A DNA stretch of 45,948 nucleotides. Source: Parasitella parasitica (Eukaryota; Mucoromycota; Mucoromycetes; Mucorales; Mucoraceae). Positions 32,015 through 45,300 of the stretch are shown here, in pieces. How positions within the stretch are numbered: the first letter of the stretch is position 1; every line of letters starts with the position of its first letter. Position numbers and translations under genes: made by a program. Where the stretch lies: the NCBI GenBank assembly GCA_025201805.1, contig MU619289.1:144703-190650 (forward strand), given 5' to 3'. The notes beneath the pieces are model-generated. The model worked only from the letters and a program-made list of their open reading frames with translations, did no database searches and had not been told where the DNA came from.

Positions 32015-34949
32015 CTATAGCTTTTGCTTCGTTTCGATTGTCTGTACACTTTGAATAATATCTCCAGGTTTGAAATCATTGAATCCCTCGAAAGACATGC
32101 CACATTCCAAACCTTTTTTTGCTTCTTGAATGTCTTTTTTAACTTGGCGAAGGGCATCAAGTTCACCTACAGAAAGGAAATTGTACATGATGAGGCTTTT
32201 TTTTTTTTTGGTGTATGACTATTTAATAATTTACCTTCCCAAATCGTCTCTTTATTACGCACTATTCTCACTCTACTATTTTTATGAATAACACCGTTGG
32301 TAACACGACATCCGGCAACTGGTTTTGTTTCCCTTCCTTTTGTATTAATGTCAAACACTTGAAGCAATGCTGCCTCTCCTGTAACCTGCGTCGATAAAAT
32401 AGGCGGCAGCATATCGCTAAGCTGATCTTTTACTTCCTCCAGCAGTTTGTAGATGATTGAATACGATTTTAACGGGATTCCTATTTTGGCTGCCTCGGCT
32501 TGAATACGTTTATCTGCCTTGACATTAAACCCAATAACTTGTCCCTCACAAGCAGCGGCTAATTGAACATCTCCCTCCGAGATGTTGCCTACGCCACTGT
32601 GTATAACTTTGACTCTGATCTGTTTGTTGTGAAGACCTGCGAGACAATCAACAACTGCCTCCACTGTACCACTTACATCACCTGTCAAAACAAATTAAGA
32701 CTAAACATACACGTGAGGCCACAACAATACTACCTTTCACAACTGCTCGGAGTTCCAGCATGTCTTTCTGTGCATCATCATCATTGTCTTCATCTTTGAG
32801 ATTGGCTTGGATGGCACTCAATCTTTTACCTAACGAGTCTGGTAGCACTTCACTGAGACCCTTTTGATACATGTACATTTCTTTTTTGTAAGCTTTTTCG
32901 GCCATTCTCTCTTGCTCTAATTGCTCTCTTTGCTGTCTGCGCTTATCATTAATAATTTGTAAATCACGGAGTTGCTGCTCCCTTTGATGTCGTGCAACGC
33001 GATTATCCACAACAGTTTTGGCCAGGGTCTATTTATACATTAGTCTTTTAGCATTTTGGGATGGATGGAAAATTACGTACTTCATCCGTAGCCGTTAACA
33101 TTTCATCACCGGCACTGGGGACATCTTTCCAGCCAATGACCTTTACAGGCATACCTGGGGTAGCTTCTTTAACAGGTTTACCTTGATAATCTGTCATTGA
33201 CCTCACTTTGCACCAAGTTTGGCCCGCAACCACAACGGAGCCGGCTTTTAAAGTGCCTTGTTGAACAAGGATTGTTGCAACATTTCCTCTACCTTTCTCG
33301 ATTTGGGATTCGATGACAACACCTTCTGCAGCACCAGCCTTCCTATCGGCCTTCAACTCAAGAATCTCTGATAGTGTAACGATCGTTTCTTCGAGCTGAT
33401 CCAGATTTTTACCAGTGAGGCCTGAAACCTCAACGCAGGGTACATCGCCGCCGATTTCCTCTAAATGTACATTGTAACGCGCTAATTCTTGTTTCACTCG
33501 AGAGGTATCTACACCAGGCTTATCGCACTTATTTATAGCAACAACGATAGGTACATTAGCTGCATGCGCATGTTGGATCGCCTCTTGTGTTTGTGGCATA
33601 ACTCCATCATCTGCTGCCACTACTAAAACCACAATATCTGTAACTTGTGCACCTCTCTGACGCATAGCAGAGAAGGCTGCATGGCCGGGTGTATCCAAAA
33701 AGGTGATTGTTTTGTTTGAAGGCAATTTCACTATGTCACAGGGTAGTTAGTGAAAGTAATAAATCAATACCCTCCCCTCTCCCATCCGAATATACCTGAA
33801 AATGCGCCAATGTGTTGAGTAATTCCGCCTGCTTCGCCTGCTGCAACAGATGTTTTACGCAGTGTATCCAATAGCGTAGTTTTCCCATGGTCAACATGTC
33901 CCATTATTGTAACAATTGGGGGTCGGTCCATCAGTAAACTGGGATCAATAGGCGCTGATCTATTTATGCGTTAAATTGTATTAGAATCGCTATACGGATA
34001 GATGTGTGTCTGTTTGCACTGTTGTACCTTGGAAACAGATCAATGGATTGTCTTGAATCAACAATAGGGTTCATGTCCAACTGCATGGCGATAAGGCTTG
34101 ATTCATCAGCATTGAGCACTAGAAACAGTTAATTCCAGCGAAAAAAAAAAAAAGGGCGGTTTGTTCATGCGCCTACTTACTTGTATCATGCGAAGTGCTT
34201 CCCATTTCCAGCTCTTCCATGGTCCTGACCAAATGCTCTATCGTTCGATTACAGTATTACTGTCGCTGCATCCGAAACTATGCACACGCCGCATACTTAC
34301 CAATCCGAACACCCAGCACTCTAGACAGATTGGCAACATTGATAATTTCGGGGATATAGATGTCCTTCATCTTGTTGCTTTGGTCCTCCTGCTCTTTGGC
34401 CTTTTGCTTGGCCTTTCTTGCCGCAATTTGTTGACGCTCTTTCTCTACTTCCTTTTCCATGGATGCTAGCTCTTCTTCCCTCTTTTTACGGTCTCGTTTT
34501 TGCGCTTGCGTCTCTGCTTTTCTGGGTGGAAGCTTTGAAAACTTGTTGACATGACGCTCATGCATTTTGTAGGTTTCTCCTGCATGTTTCTCGCTATGAA
34601 AGTCCACAGGGCGACTCCAGTCTCTTTTAGGCACCACTCGTTTTCCGTCTACAGTGTTGTTTGTTGTCTTTTGTGCAGCAGAACGACTCCAATTAGTTTT
34701 CCCTAATCCTTTACTTGGCTTTTTTCCTTCTGCTCCAAGCGTGGTAGTTGTAGGCATACCTAATCCCGCTCTTTCACCTCCACTTGTTGATGCCTTGACA
34801 GCTTTGGCTCGTGCTTCGTTCAGCAAACGACTTGCCGTTTGGAAAAACATGGGCCTCCCCATCCAACGTCGTCCTAATGTCGCTCTACCATAGCCAAGTT
34901 TGCCGGATGACTCGGTCAATAGCTGCAAAACTTTTCGACTGTACATCAT
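32015..34949 (-). CDS. Mitochondrial translation initiation factor IF-2
   Basis: Binds GTP and fMet-tRNA and places it on the mitochondrial small subunit (IFM1 in yeast, MTIF2 in human). I see about 8 exons. The N-terminus [20 protein letters not shown] is basic and fits a mitochondrial targeting peptide. A Lys/Arg/Glu coiled region follows. The GTPase domain has G1 [12 protein letters not shown], the TPGHAAF switch II, G4 NKCD and the usual downstream [13 protein letters not shown]. Domain II begins [20 protein letters not shown]. The later part has the IF-2 block [15 protein letters not shown], then [10 protein letters not shown]. The last exon ends [20 protein letters not shown]...ETKQKL. 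All are family hallmarks. The exact edges of the short middle exons are approximate. Confidence 0.93.
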
Positions 34950-35951
34950 TAATAAAAGTTTGAAAAAGTGGCAATAATCTCCACCCCTTTCGATAAAATC
35001 TGTTACATGGGCAACTGGAGCGCAGGAAAACCAATACTCTGGGGAATGAACCTAGTCACTATGTGACGAGATATGCATTCCTTGAGTAATGTGTCATTGT
35101 CGTTAGCTTCATTGCATTCTATCAGATACTATCCGAGCATTCGATGGATTAGTTTCTGAGAAAAGTTTTGTTAAAGGTGTTTTCAAACCTAAATTGCATA
35201 CTATGTACGGACAAAATACTGAAATCTATTAGAATGTCTGATGGTGCTTGAATCTTTACCCGTTTGATATTTGATCCAAGTTGAATCAGGGCAAATGATC
35301 TACATAGAACTACGGTGTTTTCAGGACTATCAATAGCAAAGAGCAGAAAAAGAGAATTTCATGTTAAATCTGTCTACAACGTTTTATTATGCTTTGTGAT
35401 ATAGAAACTAATTAATATAGAACTTGGGGTGTGATACCCTCGGATAGATTGACAGTGATAGGGAGAATGCCATGACAATATTCTTAACAGCAGGAATCTT
35501 AAAACCAGACATGCCGAAAAGACTATGATCGTCCATGAAAATGGTTTCCTTCAACTGCTTACACTTTTCTACGGATACCTAATACGCTCTGTCATCGGTC
35601 CATTTGAGACAGACATGATGTCGTACGAACCCTACTTTATCAAAGAGTGATCGATCAGATGAAATGTGAATTTATTCAAAGATGCAGGACCTATGAGAGT
35701 TTCATTCCGCACATGTGATTCATATTTTATGGCTTGTGAATGATTTCACTGTAATTACATCCTTTCTAGCTAGGCATCCCTTTTATTTTACTCGAGATGT
35801 AGATTGGCAGTGTTCATGTCAAACGAGGATCTTTGACATGATTCAAGCCTACACAGTCACCATGTCCGGTGTCAGATTGCAAGAGGTAAAAGCAAGAATT
35901 GGAAAAAAAAAAAAAAAAAAATTTACCTGATAATAACTTTGCATTCCTGGA
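34950..35951. other. 1 kb divergent intergenic region (mtIF2 / RPP1)
   Basis: No gene seen. A short upstream frame with a strong ATG context (35862-35930) ends 21 bp before the RPP1 start and holds a run of Lys codons over a poly-A tract. Nothing else is recognisable. Confidence 0.5.
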
Positions 35952-37122
35952 ATGATATACGATCTCAATATTCCATACCCAAATAACAGCGATGTTAAAG
36001 AGCTACAGCGTATAGAAAAGATACTAGACAAACTGAATTCATGTAAAAACTAGCCTTCTTAAACTAAATTATACGCTTTCATTTAATATATATACAATTG
36101 CAGTCGAGAATAAGAGCATTGTTGCCTTGAACTTGTCTTTGGAAGGCAATTTAGCAGATGTCAAGGTAGTAAATGTAGTAATTTCTGTATAACAACATAT
36201 TTAACGTGCATATATTATAGCCGATTGCTCCAGTGGCGTCACAGAAATTCGTCAATATGCAGCAATTAACAAGAGTAACGTTGCTTGTAGAAGATAGTAA
36301 AAAGAACTATCAACTTGTAAGCAAAACACACCAAAAATGGCCTCAACAGAGTGAATTTAGTGCATTTATTAGGCCACAAGTTCGGCATACCCAAAAATTG
36401 ACATTTTAGCTGTTCGCCCTACAAATTTTGATACGTGTAAACACGCATGTCAAACATTAGAGGTTGATCTGATTTCACTAGATTTAGCCAGGACCAAAGC
36501 ATTGCCAGGATTTGTTGCTGCACAAGTAGCTGTGAATCGAGGCATCTTTTTTGAAATATGCTATTCACAATCATTTAGAGGTAAATGCACTGTTTTGTGA
36601 ACGGTTTCTAAGTTTGCTCATTCCAACAAACAGATCCAAACAAGAAATTTCTATTCTTTAATAACGTAAAGAGGCTGGTGGAAGTGACTAGAGGACATAA
36701 CCTGATACTTAGCAGTGAAGCAATGAGAGCGTTAGATATTAGACGGACTGCCGATCTTAGAATACTGCAAGTAATGTTGATGGAGCCTTTTGCATCTTGA
36801 ACTCATTGGTATTTATAGAGGAGCCATGTTTGGCATGACACAAGATCAGGTTGAAGCTACAGTTACTGTAAATTTTTCTAGATTATTGAAGAGGGCTGGT
36901 ATGTTTACCTCAAATCAAAACAAGAAAAATGATTAACATTTATTGCTAGAAACTCGAAAACTTACTTATAATGCAGCTATCGCTCTCGATAAATCCCAGC
37001 TTTTTGCTGAACCATTAGTTACAAAGGAAGACGCCTCCTCTTCGTTGAAACGTAAAGACGACAGTCAAACAGAATCAAAAAGAGCTGCAAAGCGAAACAA
37101 ACAACAAAAACTGAACAAATAA
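35952..37122 (+). CDS. RPP1: RNase P / RNase MRP subunit RPP1 (human Rpp30 family)
   Basis: A protein subunit of RNase P and MRP that supports tRNA 5'-end and rRNA processing; its TIM-barrel-like fold binds the RNA. Seven exons. The start MIYDLNIPYPNNSDVKELQR matches the family opening (M-x-D-L-N-[IV]-P). Conserved blocks are DILAVRPTNFDTCKHACQTL, EVDLISLDLA, AAQVAVNRGIFFEICYSQSF and GAMFGMTQDQVEATVTVNF. The C-terminal 30 residues are Lys/Arg-rich. The fifth intron (36767-36818) must use a GC donor to give DLRIL-GAMFGM. AATAAA overlaps the stop region (37116-37123). The protein is about 270 residues, normal for the family. Confidence 0.92.
36767..36818 (+). other. RPP1: GC-AG intron in RPP1
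   Basis: The 52-nt intron begins GCAAGT and ends TATAG. Only this donor joins ...RRTADLRI(L) to (L)GAMFGMTQDQVE in phase 2. The nearest GT donors leave the wrong frame or a non-consensus site. The joined protein matches the Rpp30 family at this point. Confidence 0.8.
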
Positions 37123-40100
37123 AAAGGACTTGTCAATTGGAACTTTTAATAGAACCCAATTCGCGCTTTTGCCTTAGTCTTCATATTTTTTTTTGTTTGG
37201 CAATCTCATATTACTTTTCATAAACATCAAGGTAGTTTAGAACGATGTAGATATGTGTTTTTTTTTCTCTATAGAATACCATGGTTACCATTATTACAAC
37301 TCAGTTGTCATGTCAACTGTTTCTGATCGGATCTACGGTTAAATGTCACCGATTATACTACAGTAAATAGAAGTAATTAATAGAATGTCTTGCATAGCAA
37401 ACCGTCCATTTAGATTCTACTTATTCTAAATTGCGAAGCTAAAATTAACGGTGAATGATTCACATTCATAATGATTAGTTGATTAAATACATAGTAAATC
37501 TTGCTCAGACAACTAACTATACTGTTACAGTCTTTATATCGTTTCTGAAAAAAAAAGCTCAAGTCAATTATTAAAATCATGGTATTTGTGATAAAATATA
37601 TTAGGGTTTCTGATAACAAACCTTTTATTTCTGACAAAAGCTGAGAGGTTTCTGTATAAACTAAAATTGGTTATATTACAAAACCGTCAAAGTCTCAAAG
37701 TATCAAAGTATCAGACTGCATATACTAAAAAGGCATTAATTTGAACGCATCCGTCAAATTATGCATTTACGCAATGGCAGTTTATTCCTGAATCTAACTT
37801 AAACCAACCATTTCATTCTGTTTTCTTCTTTAATTATATGTCTTTTCAAAAATCATAGCATATTCAGGCAAATGACAATCTCTATTTTTATTACTTCACA
37901 TTACCATTTTATGTTACAGCTGTTGAGATAACGGACGGATTGGTGTACAAAAATGTATTTGGTATAGTGAGTTATCCCCTATTCAGAATTTCATACTCTA
38001 CGGTACAGTGCCTGGAACCTGGAATCTACCAAAAGCTTTTTATGAAGCTTAAGTTTTGTTAGTAAAATTACCCTCAACCTCAATCCCAGCCTCCATTTTA
38101 CTTTCTATTTTATATGTCTAGGATTAGAAGCACAAAAAAAGGAACTCATGAACTGGCATTAAACATTATTACAAGCAACAATGGTCACTTGTATTTAGCA
38201 ATTTATGAATTATTCACAAATAACAAGGTAAAATATTGTATTCATTAATTATCCTCTTCTGCTTCCAATTCGCTGGTTCATACCTGTTTGGTCATATTAC
38301 TATGAAGAGAGGTATACTTGTGGAATCAATAATACTTACTTTGTAAAGCTGTGCCATGTACTAGAATTGATATTGACGTGATATCATCTCCAAATAGATA
38401 TTTTTTGCAGCTTAAAAGCAAGAACTTTAGCTTTGTGCACCATTTTTTGACTGATTTTCGTAATTAAAAGTGCCCTGAAAATGCCAGAAATAGTATCCAT
38501 TGGGCAAAACTTATATTATATATGATTTTGGTGCAATTTGAGCATGATTTTTTTTTCGATGCAAAATGACGGATTTTTTCGATTTTTTCCTTGTATCCAC
38601 GCGTCCAAAATCATTGATTATGCATTATCCTCGATTTGGACCTCAAAAATGCGACTTTTTACTATAGCATTTATTGGAGGAAAATGATCGTAAAAGACCA
38701 TTCCTTGATCTGAAAGACTAAAAATGCGCTCTGATTAAGCAAAATATTGACTTTTTCCTCTTGATCTGTTTTGAGGTTTTCTCAACATAATTCCTCCCGT
38801 AAACGTACGAGGATTATCAAAATGGCACCATCGTGTAGAGCGTCCAAAAATACAGCTATTATCATAGACTGACAGCCGTGGTATGCATAGTATCAGAGAA
38901 TGATATTTTGCCCTAAAAGAGTAATTTTTTTTCGAATTATCCAAATGGAGTTTCTGAAAGAACTTTTTTCTTCCTAATTTTGGACACGTTTAATCTCCGC
39001 TATCAAAGAAAAATGGTGTTTCTTGAATAAAGCATTTGCTTTGAGAAGCCATAGCTTATTCAGTTCAGGAGAAAAACAGTTTCGAACAAGTTCATTTAAA
39101 TTTTATGCTTCTTGGCTTTCTAATAGTAGTACTTGCATGTCTGTACCTGGCCTGACGATCTCACGCTACAATTTTGAAAAATACCTTTCCGAAAAAAAGT
39201 CAGAAAAGTTGCTACCTTCATCTGTTGTCAACTTAAAAAGTACAAACAGTTGCTTTAAGCTATGCAAATATGTAATCAAAAGGTGCCTTGTATTCTAATG
39301 CATTACTTTGGATAACTTTTTTTTGTGTCTGAAATTGCTAAACATTGTTTTCTTACAGTTTTGTCTTTTTAGCTTGCTTTGCCAAGACACACACTTTTAA
39401 ACCAATATTATGGAAAAGATGGCACAGACTTGACTAGCTGTAGGTGCAATAAGATTTGAGAGGATTGCCTGGTACTTGTCTGACTAGACCTTCTGTACTA
39501 GAAGACGCCAGATCAACTGAAGTTATAAGAAAATGCCTGAGAAAAGGAAACAACCTGCCATCAGGATAATAGATCCAGTCATAAAAATCCATCTGTATAA
39601 GATGTAGATGACTTATTTTAAAGCATATTCTCTTTGTATTTTCACTATGAATAAAACGAAGCAACTACTCTCGTCTCTCAGAAACTCGTTAGCTTTTATC
39701 AGAAATAAAAGGTTTGTTACAAGAACCCTAACATTTATTAGCATAATCACCATGATCTCTATCATTTACTTAAAAAAGAAAATTAGAAACGATAAAAAGA
39801 CTGTTTAACCTTGTTTGACGATTCAATGTCAAACATGATCTGATTGCATTCGTCAATTGATTCATGTAAGCTTACTCTTGTTTTTTTAGCTGATAACTTG
39901 ATAGTCATTATTACTTTCTCCACTTTTTTTTGTATAATCATCCTTTGTACCCATTTTCGAAACCTGGCAAAACACGCACAGCATACAAAAATATGATAAC
40001 TTTATACGACGGTTACTGTGCATCATCTATTCCAACCCTATCTTTTCCAGGTTTGACCTCGGTTTTGCGGTTTATTTGACAAGAATAATGATCAACAACA

Positions 40101-40519
40101 TCAGCAAATTATGCGTAACTGTTGATATGTACATTACCCAGTGGAAATCAAAAAATGTTCTAATAGCCCTGATTGTGCTTATATCAGCAAAATTTAAAAA
40201 ATAGCTTTCGTTGTTCTCTATTAAAGCTATAGGGATTGATATGCAAATATTACATGAAAATTGCTGTTTTCTGCTGATGATCTTTACTACGAGGAGAGCT
40301 GCTTCATAGATCGTTTGCAACGAGTATTAACCAACTGTTTCGTTGATTCTCCACTTTGAATGGACATGGTCTCTGTTTAAATTTCATCAGAATATGGTCA
40401 AATGTTAGGATACTCTTGTTGGATACAAAGATAAAATGCAGTACTTACAAAAGACGCAAGAGACAGAAGAGGCAGTCAAGAGAACAAAGATGAAACAAAA
40501 AAAAAAAAGGCCGTGTTGC

Positions 40520-40522
<3 letters not shown>

Positions 40523-40557
<35 letters not shown>
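40523..40557. repeat. Poly-A run of 35 nt
   Basis: A pure A homopolymer, with a shorter A run (ending 40508) 14 bp upstream. It could be a retrotransposed poly-A tail, but no element or target-site duplication is visible next to it. Confidence 0.85.
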
Positions 40558-40559
<2 letters not shown>

Positions 40560-42198
40560 TAAAACCAGAGGTTAACGATTTCGAAAACTTTAAAATACTT
40601 TATTAAAAATCGAAATTGCATCCTCTAATTTTACATTTTACAACTACATAAAGTTATAGTAACTTATTTAGATTACTAATTGACAAAACTAATTCTCAGT
40701 AACAATCTACTTGACAGGGTACGGTATAAGCTTACACAACAAGGGCTACCCGTTTTTGATCTGACAGTGATCTGTGTTCTACTGGAATAACCTTCTTGAT
40801 TTGAAACAGAGACTTTATTCTCCAATTTACACAAGCGTATCACATCACATCATTGGACAATCTTCAATCTTCAATTGAAGTACATTGCCATGATCTCCTA
40901 TCTATAATGGTGGCAAATTAACGCTTTGTTTAGGCTTGCTTATCTCGCATTGTGTGTGCCTGTATAGCTTTAATCAATAATTATATTTCCTTGGTCGTAG
41001 TGAGGTCGATCTATCGCATATAAACTTACAATTCCTTATATGCTACTAAATGAAAAATAAAAATAAAAATGGGCCAAGAGATAGCGTCTTACTGAGGCCA
41101 CAAAACGTGTGAAATTCTTGAAAGAACACTGGAGTGAAAAATTAAAAATGATGGCGTTGGTTTTATGATGTTATCCACTGAAGTCCCAAGAAATGAATAC
41201 GAAAAATGTAATGTGCCTATAAAACTAGAAACCGATACCTCGTTCGGCTTTGGTCGAATCCCATGGCAAGAGCGCAAACTTGACAGAAATCCTGGCTTTT
41301 ACTTCTATTCCTTTGAACGTACTTTATGCTTTGCTTTAGTCGTTGAAGTATCTTTTCTTAATTAATAAGATTGGTATAGATGAAGCTTCTTTTTTTTTTC
41401 TAAAAACAAAATAGATCAAGGTTGTCCATGACACAGTTTCTCAAGCAACTACTTGGATTATATACTTGATTAATGGAAGTACGCAAATTGGCTATCATCC
41501 ACGGCACAACTGTATTAAATAGATAAGTTTATGAACGCATCAAGTGATTTTCAATGTATGTCGTCTCCCTGACAACACAATGCCTGATAGCAACATAGTC
41601 TCGTGCACTCGTAAGATCTTGGATCAATACTTATCATCTTCAATTCATAATCATATCAAAGCATTTTAATTCAAATTATCCAATCTATCGCAGTCCAGTG
41701 AACCATATTCATATATTTCAACATATCGCAGGTTTGCCTATTGAACTATAGGTGCTGTATTTTCATTCTATCAACGAAAAATATACATCCAACTACATTT
41801 AGCTACTAGGTCAACAAGTTCAGAGTATTCTGAATCCGTAAAATATTAAATATTACTATCAATTATGTAGACAAAGTGGTAATCTCTTTTGTACAAGCAA
41901 GCGTAGCTCTTCTTTCCAGTTTTGATCCATTGTTAATTACAAAGAAAATGGAAGCCTGCTAGTTTCTTCCACGTCACCATCAACAAATAAAGAATTTAAA
42001 GGGAACCATTGTGGAAGGTGGCGCAAATTGAAGGGGATGCACTTTTTTTTTTTTGTAATTCTCTTGGCCTTGATCTTTTTATTTCATTCTACTTTGTTAA
42101 ATCAAGTGAAGCTACAATATCTCATTCAAAAGAAGAAGACAACAGAAAGAAGCACTTTCTCCAATCCCCTCTATCCCCCTCTCTGTTTTCTTCTCTCT

Positions 42199-42200
<2 letters not shown>

Positions 42201-42249
<49 letters not shown>
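42201..42249. repeat. Poly-T run of 49 nt upstream of CEG1
   Basis: A pure T homopolymer ending 96 bp before the CEG1 ATG. Poly(dA:dT) tracts commonly exclude nucleosomes at fungal promoters, so it may act as promoter DNA. Confidence 0.85.
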
Positions 42250-42345
42250 CTCTGTTCGACCAATTTCAGTAAACAAGTGATTTCAATCATTAATCACTAG
42301 GAGACAGAAAACGGTTATATAACTACTTGATTGAAATATTCAAGA

Positions 42346-45300
42346 ATGCAATCAACAGAATCTCTTCAGTTTTCAGAGTCTATTGGAAAACGCGTTGATC
42401 CAACGTACAGCAAAGTGCTGCAGCTAAGGCTTAAAGAATTATTGAATAGCCAGAATGATAGGTATTTGACATACACTTGAAATGAACATCAATTGATTAT
42501 ATGCAGAATTAACTCATATAATTCAGTTTTCCCGGATCACAACCAGTCAGCTTTGAATCCAAACATTTGAATGACATTGAGCGTGAGGATTATTTCGTCT
42601 GTGAGAAATCAGACGGTGTACGATATTTGCTATTTTTTCTCCATTCGCCCAAAGGACCTGCCTCTTTCTTGGTATTGTACTTTACACAAAGTCGATCATC
42701 GAATGTGGTTCTAACCGTTAGTCATGCTAGTTTGACCGAAATAAGCATTGGTACTATGTTCCAAATTTGCTGTTCCCTGTTAGAGGACGAGAAAATGAAT
42801 TCTTGAAAGACACAATTATGGATGGCGAAATAGTGCTGGATATTGATGCACACAAGGTATGATGAGAGGAGTAATGCAATGGAATTTTATCGATGCTTAA
42901 CATGCTCTATAAATCAAAAGAAAACATGGCGATACCTTATATTCGATTTGATGGTAGTCAATGGCTCAACTATAATACAAAGATCGTTTAGTTCCAGACT
43001 TGGGGTATGTGTTGATTTGTTTTTGCTATGACAGTGCACTCATACAGAAAGACAGATGCTACAACAAGATATTATACAGCCATTTAATGCCAGAATGCGA
43101 ACACAGATGGATCCAATAAAGTTGCCGCCCTTCACGTAAGTAGCCGTCAAGATCTTGGAACAAACGTGTGTTAAAATCAATAACGTGCTGCAGAATTGAG
43201 CTAAAAAAGATGGAACGGTCGTATGGATTACATTTAGTGTTTGAACAAATACCCAAATTAAAACACAAGAGCGATGGCATTATTTGGACGCCTGTCAAAT
43301 ACCCTTATACACCAGGCACATGCGAAAAGCTGTAGGTTTGACATACAAAAGGGCAAGAATCGGGCTATGTTTCTAACGTATTTGATAGGTTAAAATGGAA
43401 ACCACCAGAACTGAATACAGTCGATTTTAGGATAGCTGCAAGGTGGAGTAAAGAGCATAAACCTATTTACTCGATCGAGGTGCTGTCCAACGGTGTGACA
43501 TATAAATTTTTCGATCACTTTCAGCCTGAACCATCATTAGCTACACAGTAAGAGTCTTGAACAATTTAAAACATGCAATATTGGTCAACGGCTTTTTTTT
43601 TATAGGTGGAAGAATCAATTGCCTGATGGACGAATAGCTGAATTCAGGTAAACTCCATTTAAAGCAAGGGATAACAAGATGTTTATTGCTGCCGTAGATA
43701 CGACCCACAGTGTGAAGTTACAATAATTGAACAGGGATATGCGCCCATAATGAGGAAAGGAGGCTGGAGGTATGAATTGATACTGGATCAAGTTTGAAAT
43801 ACTAAGTCGCTTCTATGCAGATTTGTGCGGTTTCGAGATGACAAAAGTACAGCGAACGATGAGCAGGTTGTTAAAAAGATCTTGCACAGTATCCAAGATG
43901 GTGTTACAAAAGAGCAGTTGTTGTCATGTATGGATAGGGTACGTGCTGCGTGGAAAGCTAGAGAAAAGGGATTACCTATGCCTCCATCATTGCCATCAAA
44001 ATCACCCGGTAGCTTGACTCTATCGACTCAAATCACACCGTCTGCTTCCGCAACAAATACGCCTACATCTTCCACTGCACTTCAATCACCCAGCTTGGCA
44101 TCTACGTCCGGCGGCTATTTTCGTGAGAGCCATGACGAATCAAGTAGAAAAAACTCAATTTCCGAGGAATTACCAACAGTAACAATGAAGAGAAAATCAT
44201 CTGCAACCTCAATTGCAACACCTCTGAAAGAGTCGATGATGGAAGAAGACGAGCCTGTGGAAAGAAAGAGATTAAAGTCTTTGGTAGAGGAAGGACCAGA
44301 ACAAACGCCTGGTCCTCTACCTTCCGCTTTTACCTCCTCAGTGCTAGCAACGTCGACATCCTCGCCTTCAATACTTGTCAATACTAAAAATGAAACCATC
44401 AAAATAAAGCAGCCCCAGAAATCGCAGCAATTATCGCCAAAACAACGCCTGCCAAAACAGCCGAAAATAGAAGACACTTCTCGCTCAAGAAAATCGTCGC
44501 TTTTGGATGAGAAAGTTGCTCCTGATTTGCAATTACCCCCATCATCATCCGCTAAAATTAATCAGATTCCCGCTGCCACAAGCGCTCATACAGAACGTAC
44601 GTTATCAGCGCCAACAGTGACAACACTCTCTGAACCAGCACCAACGTCCGAGACAAGAAAGCTTGAATACGCTGATAGTCGTCGCTCAAAATCTATACCA
44701 CAACTACAAAAAGAAACTGCTACGCAAACATCGAAAAAGGCCAAATCAGCTTCTAGTATCCACAATCTTTTGACAACATCTGTTGAACCAACGCCCACCA
44801 CTAAAAGAGCTTATGATATTTCGAATATTATACAGCAGCCTAGGTCAAGTCCCCCTACACAGCGGCTCCCGCAGCAGCAGCAGCAAATACATCATCAACA
44901 GTTACAGCAAATGCAGCAAATGCAGCAGCAGCAGCAGCAGCAGCAAATACATCATCAACAGTTACAGCAGCATCCACAGCAGCATCCACAGCAGCATCCA
45001 CAGCAGCAGCAACAGCAGCATCCACAGCAGCACCCACAGCCTGTTCAATTCATTAATTTTCATGCTGAAGGAAGACAATCTCCTCAACAGATAAATAAAA
45101 ATCATGTTTTAATTATTCGAAGTGAAAGCAATAGTCAACCACCAGCAGCAGCTCAACAGCAGCAACAACACCAACAACAACACCAACACCACCAACAACA
45201 ACAGCGTATATGGAAAAATAGTAGTAATAATAGTATTAATAATGTAAAATATGAAAATCAAACAACAACTCCTCCACCTCCACCACCACCGCCACAACCA

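Larger units (their letters stand above)
37123..42345. other. 5.2 kb gene desert
   Basis: No gene is supported. It is very AT-rich, with many T runs at 38.4-38.9 kb, a minor repeat of CAAAGTATC-like words near 37686-37712, a 35-nt A run (40523-40557) and a 49-nt T run (42201-42249). Open frames at 39023-39298, 39434-39664 and 41089-41365 lack supporting features. No tRNA or rRNA signature. Confidence 0.5.

Noticed and set aside
43005-43034. An apparent 30-nt micro-intron in CEG1
   Set aside because: A later AG at 43054-43055 gives a normal 51-nt intron and joins SRLG to [10 protein letters not shown], whose spacing matches capping enzymes.
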